Source: Selaginella moellendorffii
Lineage: Eukaryota; Streptophyta; Lycopodiopsida; Selaginellales; Selaginellaceae
Direction: 5' to 3'
DNA: 64,000 nt
NCBI RefSeq assembly: GCF_000143415.4
Contig: NW_003314270.1
Location: 789,236-853,235, forward strand
The position numbers and the translations under genes were made by a program. This document shows, piece after piece, positions 1 to 13,307 of this stretch (positions are counted from its first letter, which is position 1; the number at the start of each line of letters is the position of its first letter). The notes under the pieces were generated by a model. That model saw only the letters and a list, made by a program, of their open reading frames with translations, ran no database searches and was not told the DNA's origin.

Positions 1-924
1 GTCGCAGCTCGGACGCTTCTTCTTTCGCAGGAGGCGGAGGTCAACGTCGGCCTCCTCGGAGGAATCCGTGGGGGTTGACCTCATGAAGTCCTCCCACTCC
101 TCGGGAGCTTCGTCTCGGACAGCCGAGTCCTTGGTACGCCGCCGGACGACATGCTGCCAGATGTTCCGTAGCTCCTCGATCCTCACGGGCTTCACCAGGT
201 AATCGCAGGCTCCATACACGACGCCCTTCATCACCGCGTCCGTCTCGCCGCTGGCGGACATCACTGTTGCAAGGAAACAAAAGAGTGTGAGTGTGAGCGT
301 CACCATTAGAATCTTTGTTGCTTTCTTCTCTCTTCTGTTTTGTTTCTACGGGTTTGCCGTAGCTGTCCCGGGTTTGTTTCGTCCTGGGCGAAAGCATTAA
401 AGAGGGAGAGAAGACTTACTGATAACGGGGATCCCCATCTCCAAGCCAATGAGCTCCAGCAGCTTGAAACCGTCCATGTCAGGCATATGAACGTCGCTGA
501 TTACTACGTCGAATGATTCTTTCCTCTCCCGGAGGATTGTCAAGGCTGCTGTCGCACGGCTGCAAGTTGTAACTGCGAGAGAAACCACACTCCAAGTCAG
601 AAAGAAAGAACCACGAGACAACAGGCAAGAGGTACATCCCAGCGAACTTTTACTTGGAAAAAGATAAACTCCAAGACAGAGTATCTAGCAGCAGCCAAAA
701 CATTTTGAGAGTCAAGCAGCACACAGGAAAAAAAGCTTTTAAGAGTCAAGCAGCAAAGAGCTTCAAGAAGAACAAGCAATGACTTTCGAGTGGATTGAAA
801 AGAATTGGAGTGAAAGCTTACCAGCATACTTGCATTCTCGCAGCATTCGCTCTAGCAGAGTGAGGCAGCAAGGATCATCGTCCACGACTAACACCTTGAG
901 ACCTGTGGGCGAGAAGTGATCCAT
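1..924 (-). CDS. Type-B response regulator, N-terminal receiver part (cut by window edge)
   Basis: This is a phosphorelay receiver of the kind that in type-B ARR transcription factors receives phosphate from histidine phosphotransfer proteins in cytokinin signalling. Three exons join in frame: 924-822, 572-420 and 263 to the window edge, all with GT/AG ends. The start ATG at 924-922 gives [18 protein letters not shown]. The acidic pair is D15/D16, the phospho-acceptor is D61 in [11 protein letters not shown], and the conserved lysine is K110 in YLVKPVR. After the receiver come an RRR stretch, an acidic linker and a basic RKKKRPS segment, as in type-B regulators just before the GARP/Myb DNA-binding domain. 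That domain must lie left of the window, so a pseudo-response regulator is not fully excluded. Open reading frames in other phases here are shadows. Confidence 0.9.
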
Positions 925-2212
925 TTAGCGCATAAAAGTTATCCTGCGAAAAGAATAAAAAATCTGGATGAAACAGTGCTTGGCAAAGGAAGGATGGAGC
1001 TCGAGCTCCACAGAAGAAGAAGAAGGAGAAGAAGAAAGTCTCTGACACACAAGAACGATCGAGCTCCAAACGAAAGAAAGAAATCTCAAGGCGCAAGGAT
1101 TGAAGAGAAGAAAGAAGAAGAAACATGATCGAAATATCGCCGGGCGAGGGCTAGGGATTGCGATCGAGCTCATCCCCGATCGAAATATCGCCCCGCGAGG
1201 CTCCGGAGCATCGAGAGGAGGGATTGGAGAGCGAAGAACACAAGTACCTGGCCTGGCCGCTGGACAAACGATGCCAAGATCCTCCCGCCGACACAAATTT
1301 ACGCGATCGCGAGAGGCGCGAGATCAGATATTCTCATGGAAAGTTCACACGCGCCGTGACGCTCCACTCGCGGCCTGCATTCGCCATTTGCCTGCCCGGC
1401 GCCTGCGCAGCGCGCTCGATCCGATTATCCCACTTGACGCGGAAGAACAAAAGGGAAAAAAAAATTAAACGCAAAGTCCAGTTGTCCATTTTTGTCGAAT
1501 CGGCCATGGCCCATGTACGAAGACTTCCATGCTGCCACGTGGCATATTGCTACTGGCTCGCAGCAAGAACGTTTGAACAATGCCAATTGTCAAATTGTGT
1601 GCGCCCGTGTGTCTTGGTACATCTTCTCTCTCGCTCTTCGTTGGGTGACCTAAAAATTGTATGGGCACGCGCGTAAACCAGGCTTTACCTTATCAAATTC
1701 GGGTGGAACACGCAACGCAGCAACACCGCCTCAATTTCAAAGAGATTAAACATGTAACAACACACGAGAAAGACTTTGGGCGATTGAATGCTCCAACTTG
1801 CAATGCCAGAGAGACGCGATGGAAGAAAAAAAAGAAAAAAAAAAAAAGAAAGAAAGAAAAAGAGAGGAAAGAAAAGATAATCGAAAAGACCCTTCCGGTT
1901 AGTTTGCTGGATTTCCACTGCTACAACTGTTGGTGGTGGTGGAACCCTCTTTTTCCTCTTTTTCTTTCCTCCGCCACCTTTTTTCGCTACCCTAAGATCA
2001 TTGTCAACTAACCAGATAGATTTGCTCCCTGACGTGACATGGAGTGTTCCAAGCCACACAATGCGGGGCGCAACTTGGATGCCCAAGCAAAAAGCCTGAA
2101 AAGATCTTTGGCTCGCCAACTTTGTTTGATTGCTATTCGCGCACTAGATTTGTTTGACAATCGCTCAATCGAATATCCTCTTACCAAATGAAAAGCTATG
2201 CTTTTATTTTTT
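925..2212. other. Gene-free stretch between the response regulator and the ArfGAP gene
   Basis: No coding region is supported. It contains the 5' flank or leader of the response regulator, a purine-rich block (about 1000-1125), a 15-bp direct repeat GATCGAAATATCGCC at 1127-1141 and 1178-1192, and an A-rich/AAAG run at 1822-1875. The small open frames on both strands are low-complexity and have no recognisable protein. Confidence 0.5.
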
Positions 2213-3597
<1,385 letters not shown>

Positions 3598-3693
3598 TTG
3601 ATGCTCAAGAACCCTAAAACCCCGACAAAAAAGTTTTAAGAACCCTAAAGTATGCCGGTATATTCACTTTTTAAAAAAGAATCCGTTGACCAT

Positions 3694-5835
3694 CTAAAGT
3701 AGCGCGTTTGATAGCAGCACATAGCCCGCGGCATTTTGGGGCTCGATTTCCAGGATTTGCTTGGCTGCATCGATCCCACGGCGTGGATCGCGCTGGAATC
3801 TATAGCCGGATAATAAAGATTCCCACGCGGCGGCGGTGCCGGCGGTGGGCATTCGTTGGATCATTTCCATCGCGGCTTTGAGCTGCCCTAATCGCCCCAG
3901 CGCCGAGACGATGCACGAATAGTGGTCTTGGGTTGGGACGATGCCATAGTCGATTTCCATGGAGGCCAAATAGGCGTAAATTTCGGCCACCTGGCCCAAA
4001 TGCGCGCACGCCACGAACACGCCCAGAAAAGTTACGTCGTTGGGGTGTACGGCATCCATGGCCATGGTCTGGAAGCTCTCAATGGCTGTAAGGCCGTACC
4101 CTAAATGGGCATACACTGTGACTAGCGCCGTACAAGAGACCACGTCTCTCTCTGGCATTGTGTCAAAGAGTTTTTTGGAAATGGGTATATGCCCGGCTTG
4201 GGCATATGCTGATACCATTCGATTCCAGGAGACTAGATCTCGCTCTGGGAATCTTTCGAAAAGAGCTTTCGCGAGAACAAATTCAAAGTTGCCTAGAAAA
4301 CCACACAAAAGAGCTGTGAAGGTTATTATGCTTTGGACGGGCATCTTAACAAAGATTCTTCTTGCGGCATCTAAATGCCCATGTTGGGTATATGCGATGA
4401 TCATGGTAGTCCATGAAATAACGTCCCACTCGGGCATTTGGTCAAATATTCGTTTCGATTCCTCCAAATTTCCGGACTTCGAGCTTGCCACAAGCATTGC
4501 ATTCAAAGTTGCGAGATTTTTCTCTCGCGATGCTTTAAACACCATAGCCGCATTTTCCAAATCACCATGGTCAGCATAAGCTTGAATCATGGTGTTCCAA
4601 GAGATTAAATTCCTCTCCGGCATTCTATCAAAAAATTCACGCGCCACCGTTGTATCACTCGCGCTCGCTTGAACGATCGCGTTCCAAGCGACCAAATCGT
4701 GGCCAGACATCGCTCTAAAGATTCCCCTAGCCTCTTCCACTCGTCCGTGCTGTCCGTACCCGTTAATCACGACCGTCCACGAGACCACATTGAGCGAAAC
4801 CAACGGCCGATCCAGCATCTCTCTCGCGAGGTCCATTTGCCCTGCTAGGGCATATGCTGTGATGAGAGAGTTCCATCCTACTGGATCTTTCTCGGGCGAA
4901 CGATCGAGCAAAAGCTTTGCTCGATCGAAGCTCCCGTGCTGCGCGTAGCCTTGGATCAAGGTATTGATCGTCACTGCGTTGTGCTCTGGCATTCGATCGA
5001 AGAGATCCTGCGCCCCTTCCAGATGCCCATGAAGAACAAACGCCTGGAGCATCGCGTTCCAGGCGATGAGATCCTTCTCTTCAATCCCCAAGAACAAGCT
5101 CCAGGCCTTGCGGAGATGCCCCAATCTGGCAATCGCGACGATCGCGCTCGTGATGAGCACGGTGTCGAGGAGTGGGATCCGGCGCAGCAGCTCCATGGCC
5201 GGATCCACGAGATCTCTCGCGAGGAAGGCCTCGATCATAGCAGCCCACGAGAAGAAATCCCGGTCGGGCATGCGATCGAAGAGATCCTTGGCTTCGATCA
5301 CTCGCCCAGCGCGGGAGTAGGCCTCGATCATGGAATTCCACGACACGGTGTTGCGCTCCTCCATCCTGGCGAAGAGATCGATCGCGTCGCCCAGCTCCCC
5401 AGCCTCAGCGAGCGCCCGGAGCATCGAATTCCACGATTGAATCGTTCGGATCGTCGCGGGCATCCGCTGGAATGCCGCTCGCGCGAGATCCAGGCGCCCG
5501 TGCTGCGCGTAAGCGGCGATCATTGTGTTCCAGGAGAACACATTTGGGCGATCCAACGCCGCGAATGCGCGGGTCGCGCGATCCAAGCTCCCGCATCTGG
5601 CGAAGGCGCGGATCACCAGATTGGCGAGGAAGATGTTCCGGGAGTGCCCGCTGCTGTGGATCTCATCCTGGATCTCGCTGACCCTGGCGAGATCCCGGGA
5701 TTTCTCGCAGGATCGCAGGAGGGTGGCATAGAACTGGACGTCTTCCATGGCTGGATAGATAGATAAGAACTTCTTGGAAGAACTTAGATCTTCCATTAGA
5801 TCTTCCATTACTTGCGACTTCCAGCATTGAGCCAA
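3694..5835 (-). CDS. Pentatricopeptide repeat protein, PLS class with E-type end
   Basis: A 713-codon intronless frame is filled with tandem roughly 31-35-residue PPR units (for example NVFSWNTMIAAYAQHGRLD and DVISWTTMIIAYTQHGHLD). It ends with an E/E+-like region (AWESLLSGYRFQRDPRRG and YVLLSNALL). PLS proteins bind organellar RNA one base per repeat and act in editing, splicing or stabilisation. No DYW deaminase domain is present, so any editing role would need a partner. The longest frame starts at 5835 and overlaps the kinase stop. More plausible starts are the in-frame ATG at 5808, which shares one base with the kinase TAA, or the ATG at 5748 (MEDVQFYATLLRSCEKSRDL), which matches the usual PPR N-terminus. 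The target RNA cannot be read from the sequence. Confidence 0.92.
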   Translation of the reverse strand: MAQCWKSQVMEDLMEDLSSSKKFLSIYPAMEDVQFYATLLRSCEKSRDLARVSEIQDEIHSSGHSRNIFLANLVIRAFARCGSLDRATRAFAALDRPNVFSWNTMIAAYAQHGRLDLARAAFQRMPATIRTIQSWNSMLRALAEAGELGDAIDLFARMEERNTVSWNSMIEAYSRAGRVIEAKDLFDRMPDRDFFSWAAMIEAFLARDLVDPAMELLRRIPLLDTVLITSAIVAIARLGHLRKAWSLFLGIEEKDLIAWNAMLQAFVLHGHLEGAQDLFDRMPEHNAVTINTLIQGYAQHGSFDRAKLLLDRSPEKDPVGWNSLITAYALAGQMDLAREMLDRPLVSLNVVSWTVVINGYGQHGRVEEARGIFRAMSGHDLVAWNAIVQASASDTTVAREFFDRMPERNLISWNTMIQAYADHGDLENAAMVFKASREKNLATLNAMLVASSKSGNLEESKRIFDQMPEWDVISWTTMIIAYTQHGHLDAARRIFVKMPVQSIITFTALLCGFLGNFEFVLAKALFERFPERDLVSWNRMVSAYAQAGHIPISKKLFDTMPERDVVSCTALVTVYAHLGYGLTAIESFQTMAMDAVHPNDVTFLGVFVACAHLGQVAEIYAYLASMEIDYGIVPTQDHYSCIVSALGRLGQLKAAMEMIQRMPTAGTAAAWESLLSGYRFQRDPRRGIDAAKQILEIEPQNAAGYVLLSNALL

Positions 5836-7380
5836 GCATCAATGGAGCTGGCGCGTCCAGAGAAGAACTCGTGAGACAACGCCTGGGACGCCGACAGCCG
5901 CGAGGCTGGATCGTAGACCAAGAGCTTCTCGATCAAGCGCAGCGCCTCTCCGGACGCTCGCGGCAAAATCCTGGCCAGAGTCACTGGCGGGCGATCGTCG
6001 TTGAAGCAAATCTTGTCATAGTCGGGGAGGCTGGAGATCCCGGGCCAGATCGTCTCGTTTGGGACACCGAGAACTCTCACCACCCTGCTCAGCTGATCTA
6101 TGTCGGAGGCTCCCGGGAAGAGTGGCTCGCCTTGGATCAACTCGCCGAGGATGCAACCCACGGCCCAGAGATCCACCGCAAAGTTGTAGCTCGTCGAACC
6201 GTAGAGGAGCTCCGGAGCTTTGTACCACCTCGTCCCCACGCAGTCGGTCATCTCTCCGCGGAAGTCATCGTTTCCCACCTGTGAAGAACACCACCACATC
6301 TTAGAACTCTGAGAGAGAGAGAAAGAGAGAACTTAGAACTGAGAGAAGGAACTTAGAATTTAAAACCGAGAGAGAACTTAGAACTTAAAACCGAGAGAGA
6401 GAGAGAGAGAGAACTTAGAACTGAGTGAGAGAGAAAGAGAACTTAGAACTTCGGAGAGAGAGAGAGAGACTCTCTACCTTGTACCAATCGGAATCCTTGT
6501 TGGAAGTTTTCTCCCACTCGCCATCGCTGTAGCGATCGTTCCTGTCTGATGATCTTCGAGCACCATCTTCTTCTTCCTCCGCATCGCTCACTCGAGGACT
6601 AACTTCGGTGCCGGAGTCTTCGATTTCCAGACGATCGTAGCTCTTGCTGCCTCGAATCTGTGCTGGAACCATCGTCTCCGGCTGCTGCTCTGACGATGTC
6701 GCGGCCGACTTGAGCTTGAAGCTCCCGCCCTGGAGCCATGCCTCGATCTCCTCACTGTCGAGTTTCTTGCCGCTGCCAAATCGATCGAACTCCGCTCCTC
6801 CCTTGAGCTTCTTCTTGCCGCTGGAAGAATCCTTCACCGCTTCCTCGACGTTCTCCACTGGCAGGACGAGCGCCGTGCCAAAGTCCGCCACCTTGAGCAC
6901 GCCATCGCTGGAGATGAGAAGATTGGATGGCTTGAGATCCCTGTGCAAGATCCCAGCACTGTGGCACTCGGCCACGGCCTTGAGGATTTGCTCCATCCAG
7001 TTCCTGGCCTCGAATTCCTGGAAAGGGATCTCCTTGCGCTCCTCTATCACCTCCGCGAGAGAGCCCGGAAGAAATTCCAGCACCAGCAATACCCCGGGAT
7101 GGAGCCAGACGTGATCCAAGAGCTGGACGACATGGCTGGAGTTTGTGAGGAGCTGGAGAGCGGCCAATTCGCGCGAGGAGCTCTTGCCGTCGTGGACTTC
7201 CTTGAGCGCGACGTGGAGGCCGTCGTCCCGGCGCTTGCCGTGGTAGACATCCGAGTAGGCGCCGGATCCAATGGGATCCAGCACCGCGTACCTGGCCAAG
7301 ACCTCGCGATTCTCGTAGATGCTCCAGGAGCTCGCGAATCTGGCCGCGGCAGCGCCCTCCTCTTCCTCCTCACTCTCCAT
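5808..7380 (-). CDS. CDKF;1: CDKF;1-like CDK-activating kinase
   Basis: This is a serine/threonine kinase of the plant CDKF family, which phosphorylates the T-loop of other CDKs and CDKDs. Two exons, 7380-6478 and 6278-5808, join in frame to give 456 residues (Arabidopsis CDKF;1 is 479). Visible motifs are the glycine loop GSGAYSDVYHG, VALKEV with the catalytic lysine, HRDLKPSNLL, DFG, and then VGTRWYKAPELLYG with DLWAVGC. The roughly 130-residue acidic/serine-rich insertion between DFG and the APE segment is the family signature. The intron falls inside it. An upstream in-frame ATG at 7440 would add 20 residues, but similarity begins after the ATG at 7380 (SSWSIYENREVLARY). Confidence 0.93.
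6279..6477 (-). repeat. GA-rich intron of the CDKF-like gene
   Basis: The single intron consists largely of GAGAGA runs and repeated units containing ACTTAGAACT (about 6310-6470 on the plus strand). It looks like a local microsatellite expansion. Splice ends are AAG|GTAGAG and CAG|GTGGG. Confidence 0.6.
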
Positions 7381-7440
7381 GAATCGATCGCTCCCTGGCG
7401 TCAGCCCTAATGTAGGTTCTAGGGCTTTAAACAAGAACAA

Positions 7441-8110
7441 AAGAATATACTTTAATATTCATAACTCTCAAGTTATAATCTATAAACACAAGATTAATTA
7501 TTCCATGGTAGAATAAACTAAAATATACTGAAGATTTTATAAATTATAAACATGTTTAAAATTTAATAATATATGAGATGGTAGAATATTTTAAAATATT
7601 CAAGCATATTTTAGGTATATCCACTAGTTTTGCGTAAGAGATTCATTTTATTTATATATATAAATATATATTACATGTAGAATTCAGGACCTTGAGCTTA
7701 TTGAGTTACTTCGAATAAACCTCCCACTCCCTGGTTCAACTTCCACTGAGTCAGAGACATGAGAAAGCATGCAATCGATTTGAGGGCTACAATCGTGAAG
7801 AGTCCACACTTTGCAAATGCGAATGCTTTAAGGGTGGTGTACGAATTCTCAACGAGATATATTATATAGTCCCGAAATTAGTTATTTTCTTTGATCTTTT
7901 TCTGATGGCAAGTAAGAACATTTTTGAGCTTCTGTGTTCTCTACGCAATTATGGGAATTACCAGTTTTCGTTTGGAAAAACGACAACTACACTCGTTTTA
8001 AACTAAGTACAATCAAACCAAAATTTAGATGTTCACTGAAACAGATGCTGGAGTTCCTGAGTGAACCTGCTGAGGCCTGACCAACTTCTAAACCTTTTAC
8101 TTAGTTTACC
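7441..8110. other. AT-rich intergenic stretch
   Basis: No gene is seen between the kinase start and the MLH1 stop. The sequence is AT-rich with poly-A/T and TATA-like runs. It presumably contains the kinase promoter and the MLH1 3' flank. Confidence 0.5.
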
Positions 8111-11103
8111 TTAGCACCTCTCGAAAATTTTGTACAGATTTTCTAGACACGCGACCTGGCAGGGACGAACGCGCTTGAGCATCAGAATGGCGATGAGAAT
8201 GGCGTACCTGGAGTGCAGTACCGTCAGTCGCCATCCTTACCGGTGGTTTTAGCAACAGCTTCATGGCTGGAAAGAGTACATGCTGAATCGTCCAGTCTCT
8301 CTGGGACCATTTGCTTTCTGCCTCCAAACCGACATCTTCGTCCATTTCGGTTTCATTACTTTCTGCGCAAACAGCTGTGACAAAACGATCGCAGAGGATA
8401 ATAGTTTTCGTAGCTCTTACCCGGAGGATTGGTTGAAGGTCTCGGTAACAAGGGAGGATGAAGAGCGTAAAACTCCGAAAGCGCCCTTGCTACCGTTTCA
8501 AAGCACTCGTCCTCTACATCACAATCGACCTGCCAAAGTTTTGTTTCTTAAAAGTGCATAAGGTTCGCCTGTATCACGTACGCTTTTCGAAAGATGCAGA
8601 GCGAAAAGAGGGAGCCTGTCCATGTCCGGCGTATGCTGCTCCACGATCAAGGGAAGTGTGCAAACGTTTCCATTATCGTCAATGTCAATCGAGAAACACT
8701 CTCGCAAAAACTCAGCACGCTTTAAAATCTGGTTACAGTAAACCTGCGCAACACACGTCAGTAGGACATTAAGTTACAGATATTGCAAATCACCTGAGCT
8801 ATTCCATCCTTAGATCCATCAGTAGCATGATAGTTCCCACACTGTTCCTCCTCGTCCAAAGCCATGACTATTAAGTCATACACTGGCGCAGGATTGGTGA
8901 GCCGGAGTGCATTTAGACGTCTAAGCCGGACGAGTGCCTGTTGGTACATCAACTCTTTGCTGAAAGCATGCATTTCGTTTGTTAGCATTCGTCCCATTGA
9001 AAAAAAACCTATTACCTTAGAGTCAAGCAGTTCATAAGATAAAGCCTCGTCTTATGTTGGATCAACGCCAAGACATCGTCCGCCATTCCAATAAACGTAG
9101 AGTGCCTTACGATTTCGAGCAGGCCTGTCAATATCAAATGAAAAACCAGCAAATGTGGTATTCCGTATGTACCTGAATGTGTCTCTGTATCGACAGCGGC
9201 AAGCATACGTTCGACTGCAGACGAACCAGAAGATGAGCCAGAAGTATCGTTGGAGTGCCGTCGTTGCCTTACAATTCGCCTGTTTCATCACTAGTTGTCT
9301 ATCAAAAGATCATAGGACACGGAAGCCTTACCGCATGGCAGCTAAATCATTTTTAAGCTCCGCTCCACTGGCAAGGAAAGCATGCATTCGTCCGGCGGGG
9401 CTTTGCGAGTCCGTTCTCACAAGCTTATTAACAGGTGCCTTTTGAGAGCTTTTATCTGATAATTGTAAGAAAAGAGAAAGAAAGGAAAGACCAAGAACGT
9501 ACTCTCTGCTTGACTCGCAGGCTGTCCTTGTGGCAGAAATGCCGCTTCAAGCGAAGTCTGGACGACAATACAACTCTAGTCACTTGCTTGTAAGACAAGA
9601 GTCGTACCTGAGCATAAAACGTCCGAGACTTGTTAGACTGCAAAAGTTCTTGTTCGACTGCTGTTTGGATTGCTTCTATAAGCGACTCTTGATTTAAAAA
9701 GCTCACCTGTTCAAATAAAAGATAATCAGTAGCTTCTTAGCGAGAAAAAACTTCTTAAACCTCTTTCTTTGTTGGATGAACATTGACATCAACATGCTCC
9801 GGAGGAAGGCGAATAGACATGTAAATGTACGGTTTTGATGCCTTTGGTAGAACAGCCGCATACACAACTTCGATTGCCCTCTTCAGCGGAGCACAGTCCA
9901 CCAAACGATCTGAAATGGAGCAGCTACAAAGTCAACAACTTGATATTCAATCAAGTCCATACCGTTTATAAACAGAATCATGGTTGTTCTCTTGGCACTG
10001 TAGTTTGCACTCGAAATGTAACCGTTCATCTCAAAAAAGTCCGAGGAATCGTTCTTGGAGGTTTTGATTTCGATAAGTTCTCGAGAGGTCCCAGGTCCAT
10101 AGACTGCTCGAATTGCTTCCAACGACGACGTGTTGCCAGGAGTTTGCACGTCTGCTCGTGCATCACCAAACTATGACAAACATGTGAATCGTTCGTCCCA
10201 AAAAACGACACTGAAACGAACCTTCTTACACGAAAATCCGACTTTCGGATTTTGGATCGAGTATTTGCTGATCACGTCAACAACGCGAGCATACTCGTCA
10301 CTTGGGTTCTTGAAAGACTTTCTTCTAGCTGTGACATTGTAGAACAGATTTTCCACCTACAAAACACACAAAGTTGGAACAAGAAAAAAAGAAAGAAAGA
10401 AAAAACCCCTAGCAAAGCATACGAACCATTATTTGGGTTCCTTTCACAGCAGCGCAAGGCCGAGGATCGCCTTCCATCACTCCGTCCTTATACGAGGCTC
10501 TGAAATCCAAAAATCGAGAAATGTGAGCTTAAAGCTGCGTAAAGTTCACCTGTATCCATGAGTTTGGCCTTCAGTCATTGTAGTAACAGTGAGATGAGCT
10601 ACGAAAGTCATACTCGCCAGAGCCTCCCCTCGGAAGCCCAGTGTGCTAACCTTTTGCAAATCCTCAAAGGCAGTGATTTTGGAGGTGGTGTGTCTCTCGC
10701 AGAGTATAGGAAGGTCTTCATACTGCAAGGAAACAGAAGAGGAAAATTCAATCGCAAACTTCGCTAAAACATCTCACATCTAGTCCAAATCGTCACAGCA
10801 TTTCTTCAAGACTATGCTACACAAATCTCAAGCTACATTTTCTACCAGAAGGGAACTCTCGAAAATCTCTGGAATATCAAACAAACAACATACCCGGATC
10901 CCATGCCCATTGTCCGTGATCTGGATGAGCTTCAATCCCCCATCCTTGACGATGACCGAGACGACTGTGGCGCCGGCGTCCAGGCTATTCTCCAGGAGCT
11001 CCTTGAGAGCGGAAGCAGGGCGCTGGATCACCTCGCCCGCCGCGATCCTGTTGACGACGCTCTCCTCGAGCTTGCGGATTCTTGGCGGCAATGCCATATC
11101 CAT
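8111..11103 (-). CDS. MLH1: DNA mismatch-repair protein MLH1
   Basis: MLH1 is the MutL homologue that pairs with PMS1 or MLH3 in mismatch repair and meiotic crossing-over. First exons are 11103-10894, 10722-10550, 10499-10427, 10356-10222, 10170-9963, 9909-9761, 9706-9608 and 9557-9503. About eight more follow, ending with 8155-8111. GHKL ATPase motifs are all present: [18 protein letters not shown] and [21 protein letters not shown] follows in the transducer domain. After a short linker, the C-terminal interaction domain is clear ([20 protein letters not shown], later [15 protein letters not shown]). The last exon encodes [14 protein letters not shown] and a stop; the FERC terminus is an MLH1 hallmark. 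Starts at 11103 or 11097 are equally possible. Confidence 0.96.
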
Positions 11104-11831
11104 CCCTTAAGCCCTAGAAACACACTGAACGGGAGATAAAAAAGCATTGAATTGTGGCGGAGTAGAAATAACCATTAGTAAAAGGCAATTAAAACAAATA
11201 AAACTCATAGTAGAGAAGGATGGTACAATATTAAAATTGTAAGGTTTTAATACAAATTATAAATTTAATTTTATTACTATTTAAACTTTTATTTTATGTA
11301 TGAAAGACATATTACAGATAATTTATGTATTTTTATTATTTTGTTTTTAGTTTATGGGAATATTATATTTTCTGTGTAAAATATGAGAGAGTGTGTGATT
11401 GAATTTCTGCTCAGCTATTTTTTTGAGGGTATTATAGTTAACATCTGATTTATGACGGGTGAAATTAATAAAAAAATTTAAAACTCATGTATTTTATAAG
11501 TATGTATTAACATACTAAGAGCTCTTTTAGTAATATATAAAAAAATATTTATTATTGTTTAATAAAAATCTGAATTTATTTTTTTAATTGATTTATAAAT
11601 ATGAATAAATATGCTAAATTTCATGAGATTTTAGAATTACTTAAAAATTAAGCTACTTGCCTTTATAAATTTATTATTTAAATTATTTTGAATAAGATGA
11701 TTTTTTAACATAAAAAGTATTATTTAATGATGATCTATATGACATATGTATTTTGGAGTATGATAAAAGTGGAAATCTATTTTGAGAAATTATTACAAAA
11801 TAATTTTATCTTAGATATTTCAATTTAAATA
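11104..11831. other. AT-rich stretch between MLH1 and the gypsy element
   Basis: No gene is seen. It contains the MLH1 promoter side followed by very AT-rich DNA with no long open frame. Confidence 0.5.
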
Positions 11832-11837
11832 TAATTT

Positions 11838-12010
11838 TGTGAGGGCCAAGTGTATAGCTATGATGCCGTATACTAATATTAGCGTAATGGGATTTTGGTA
11901 GCTATCGGATTGGTTTCAATCCGGACCACTTGCTCCTGTATATAAATTAGAGTTTTTGGGTTAATTGATATGCACATTTCTATATTCCCTTTCTATATTC
12001 CAAACACTCA
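11838..12010 (+). repeat. 5' LTR of the gypsy element
   Basis: The LTR is 173 bp, with TG...CA ends and a TATATAAA box near 11938-11946. It differs from the 3' LTR by about 18 substitutions counted by eye, all transitions, with no indels. Confidence 0.93.
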
Positions 12011-12245
12011 CATTGGTGGAGGTGAGGGGCATCTTTGATTGCCCCTGAAGAGTGCTTGGATTTGGGATTTTGGTTTAAATTTAACTTTTGCATTATTTAG
12101 ATCTAGTTTTTTCCATTTCCTTTCTTTTATTCTTTCTTTTTAGGATTTTGGTTTAGATCTAGCTTTTTGCATTGTTTAGATCTACCATTTCCTTCTAGCT
12201 TTTTGTCATTTCTCTTCTTTTGCTCTTTCTTTTTCATTCGTCTTT
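12011..12245 (+). other. Gypsy 5' leader with internal repeats
   Basis: This leader lies between the 5' LTR and the gag start. It holds the presumed primer-binding site and two to three imperfect copies of a T-rich unit containing GGATTTTGGTTTA and TTTAGATCTA. Confidence 0.6.
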
Positions 12246-13069
12246 ATGGCAGATCAACAATCTCCTCCTTTGACTCTAGAGCAGTAGTTGGTACAATTGC
12301 TTGATGCTATGCGCTTGAAATTGAACAACCAAACTCAATTGATGGCGGCGTTCACGGCACGTGGTACAACTCCTCTTGCTCTTGGTGCCAATCCTCGCGT
12401 TCGGCCGGAGTTCTTTCGCGGGAATTCTGGGGATGATGTGTACCATTGGCTCGATCACTTCACGGTGATTGCCACATATCATTTTTGGGATGATGCTTGA
12501 CGTTTGCATGAGTTTCCCATGTGTCTCCAAGGGACGGCATTGCAGTGGTATAACAGTTTGAGCACAACCACTCGTGGGGATTGGAGCGTTCTCCAGGACG
12601 TCTTCAAATGCACCTTCAGACATGCCGATGACTGTGATGACGCCTTCTAACAATTGCATCGTCTTCGCCAAGGGCCATTTGAGTTGGTGATGCAATTTGG
12701 CATTCGTTTCCAAAGTCTTTTGCTTCGTGCGGAGCCAAATATGTCGAAGCGGATCAAGCTAGGAATATTGTGGCTAGCACTTCGTCAAGATCTTGTCAGA
12801 CTTGTGCATGCACTTGCTCCCGCCACCCTTGACGATGCTCTTCGCTTAGCACAATGTTATGAGACATTGCCTCTTCCACTTCTCACTGCACATCCTTCAG
12901 CTCCACTTCCTATAGGTGATGGTCCTGTTCTAATGGAGATTGATGCTGCTGCTACTCGAGTCCAAGGACAAGGGCGAGGACATGGTCGTGGCCGTAATGT
13001 TCGCTACTGGGCGTGTGATGAAGTTGGTCATACTTATCGGCGTTGTCGGTGTTTTCCGGATTGGTGACC
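12246..13069 (+). pseudogene. Gypsy gag remnant with zinc-knuckle relic
   Basis: Reading from ATG 12246 (MADQQSPPLTLEQ) in one frame gives a gag-like protein (FFRGNSGDDVYHWLDHF, GTALQWYNSL) interrupted by TAG near 12285, TGA near 12498, TAA near 12648 and a final TGA at 13065-13067. The nucleocapsid knuckle reads YWACDEVGHTYRRC, in which the first zinc-binding cysteine is tyrosine. The frame is otherwise unbroken, so inactivation was by point changes. Confidence 0.8.
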
Positions 13070-13307
13070 TCCATTTCCTGGGTGGAGACCTTGGCGTCAG
13101 CAACGTCCCATTGGTGCTGCTGCAGTGGACGGTTTGGACACCGAGATACATCCGGGAAATGAGGAGTTGCGCGAGTAACGGAGGGACCTTGCATGAATAA
13201 GTTAGTGACCCCTCCATCTTTCTTTTAGAAGTATCATCAAGGGGTTCACTCGGCACCAGTTCATCCAGTGTTTACTTTCCAAGCTCATTTCTCCTATTAT
13301 TTTCTCC

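Noticed and set aside
41-397. 118-codon minus-strand frame at the left edge
   Set aside because: It is a shadow of the response-regulator exon 3 (263 to edge) in another phase and crosses the splice acceptor.
12011-12030. Primer-binding site matching initiator Met-tRNA
   Set aside because: The sequence after the 5' LTR does not contain the usual TGGTATCAGAG start, so I did not assign a tRNA.
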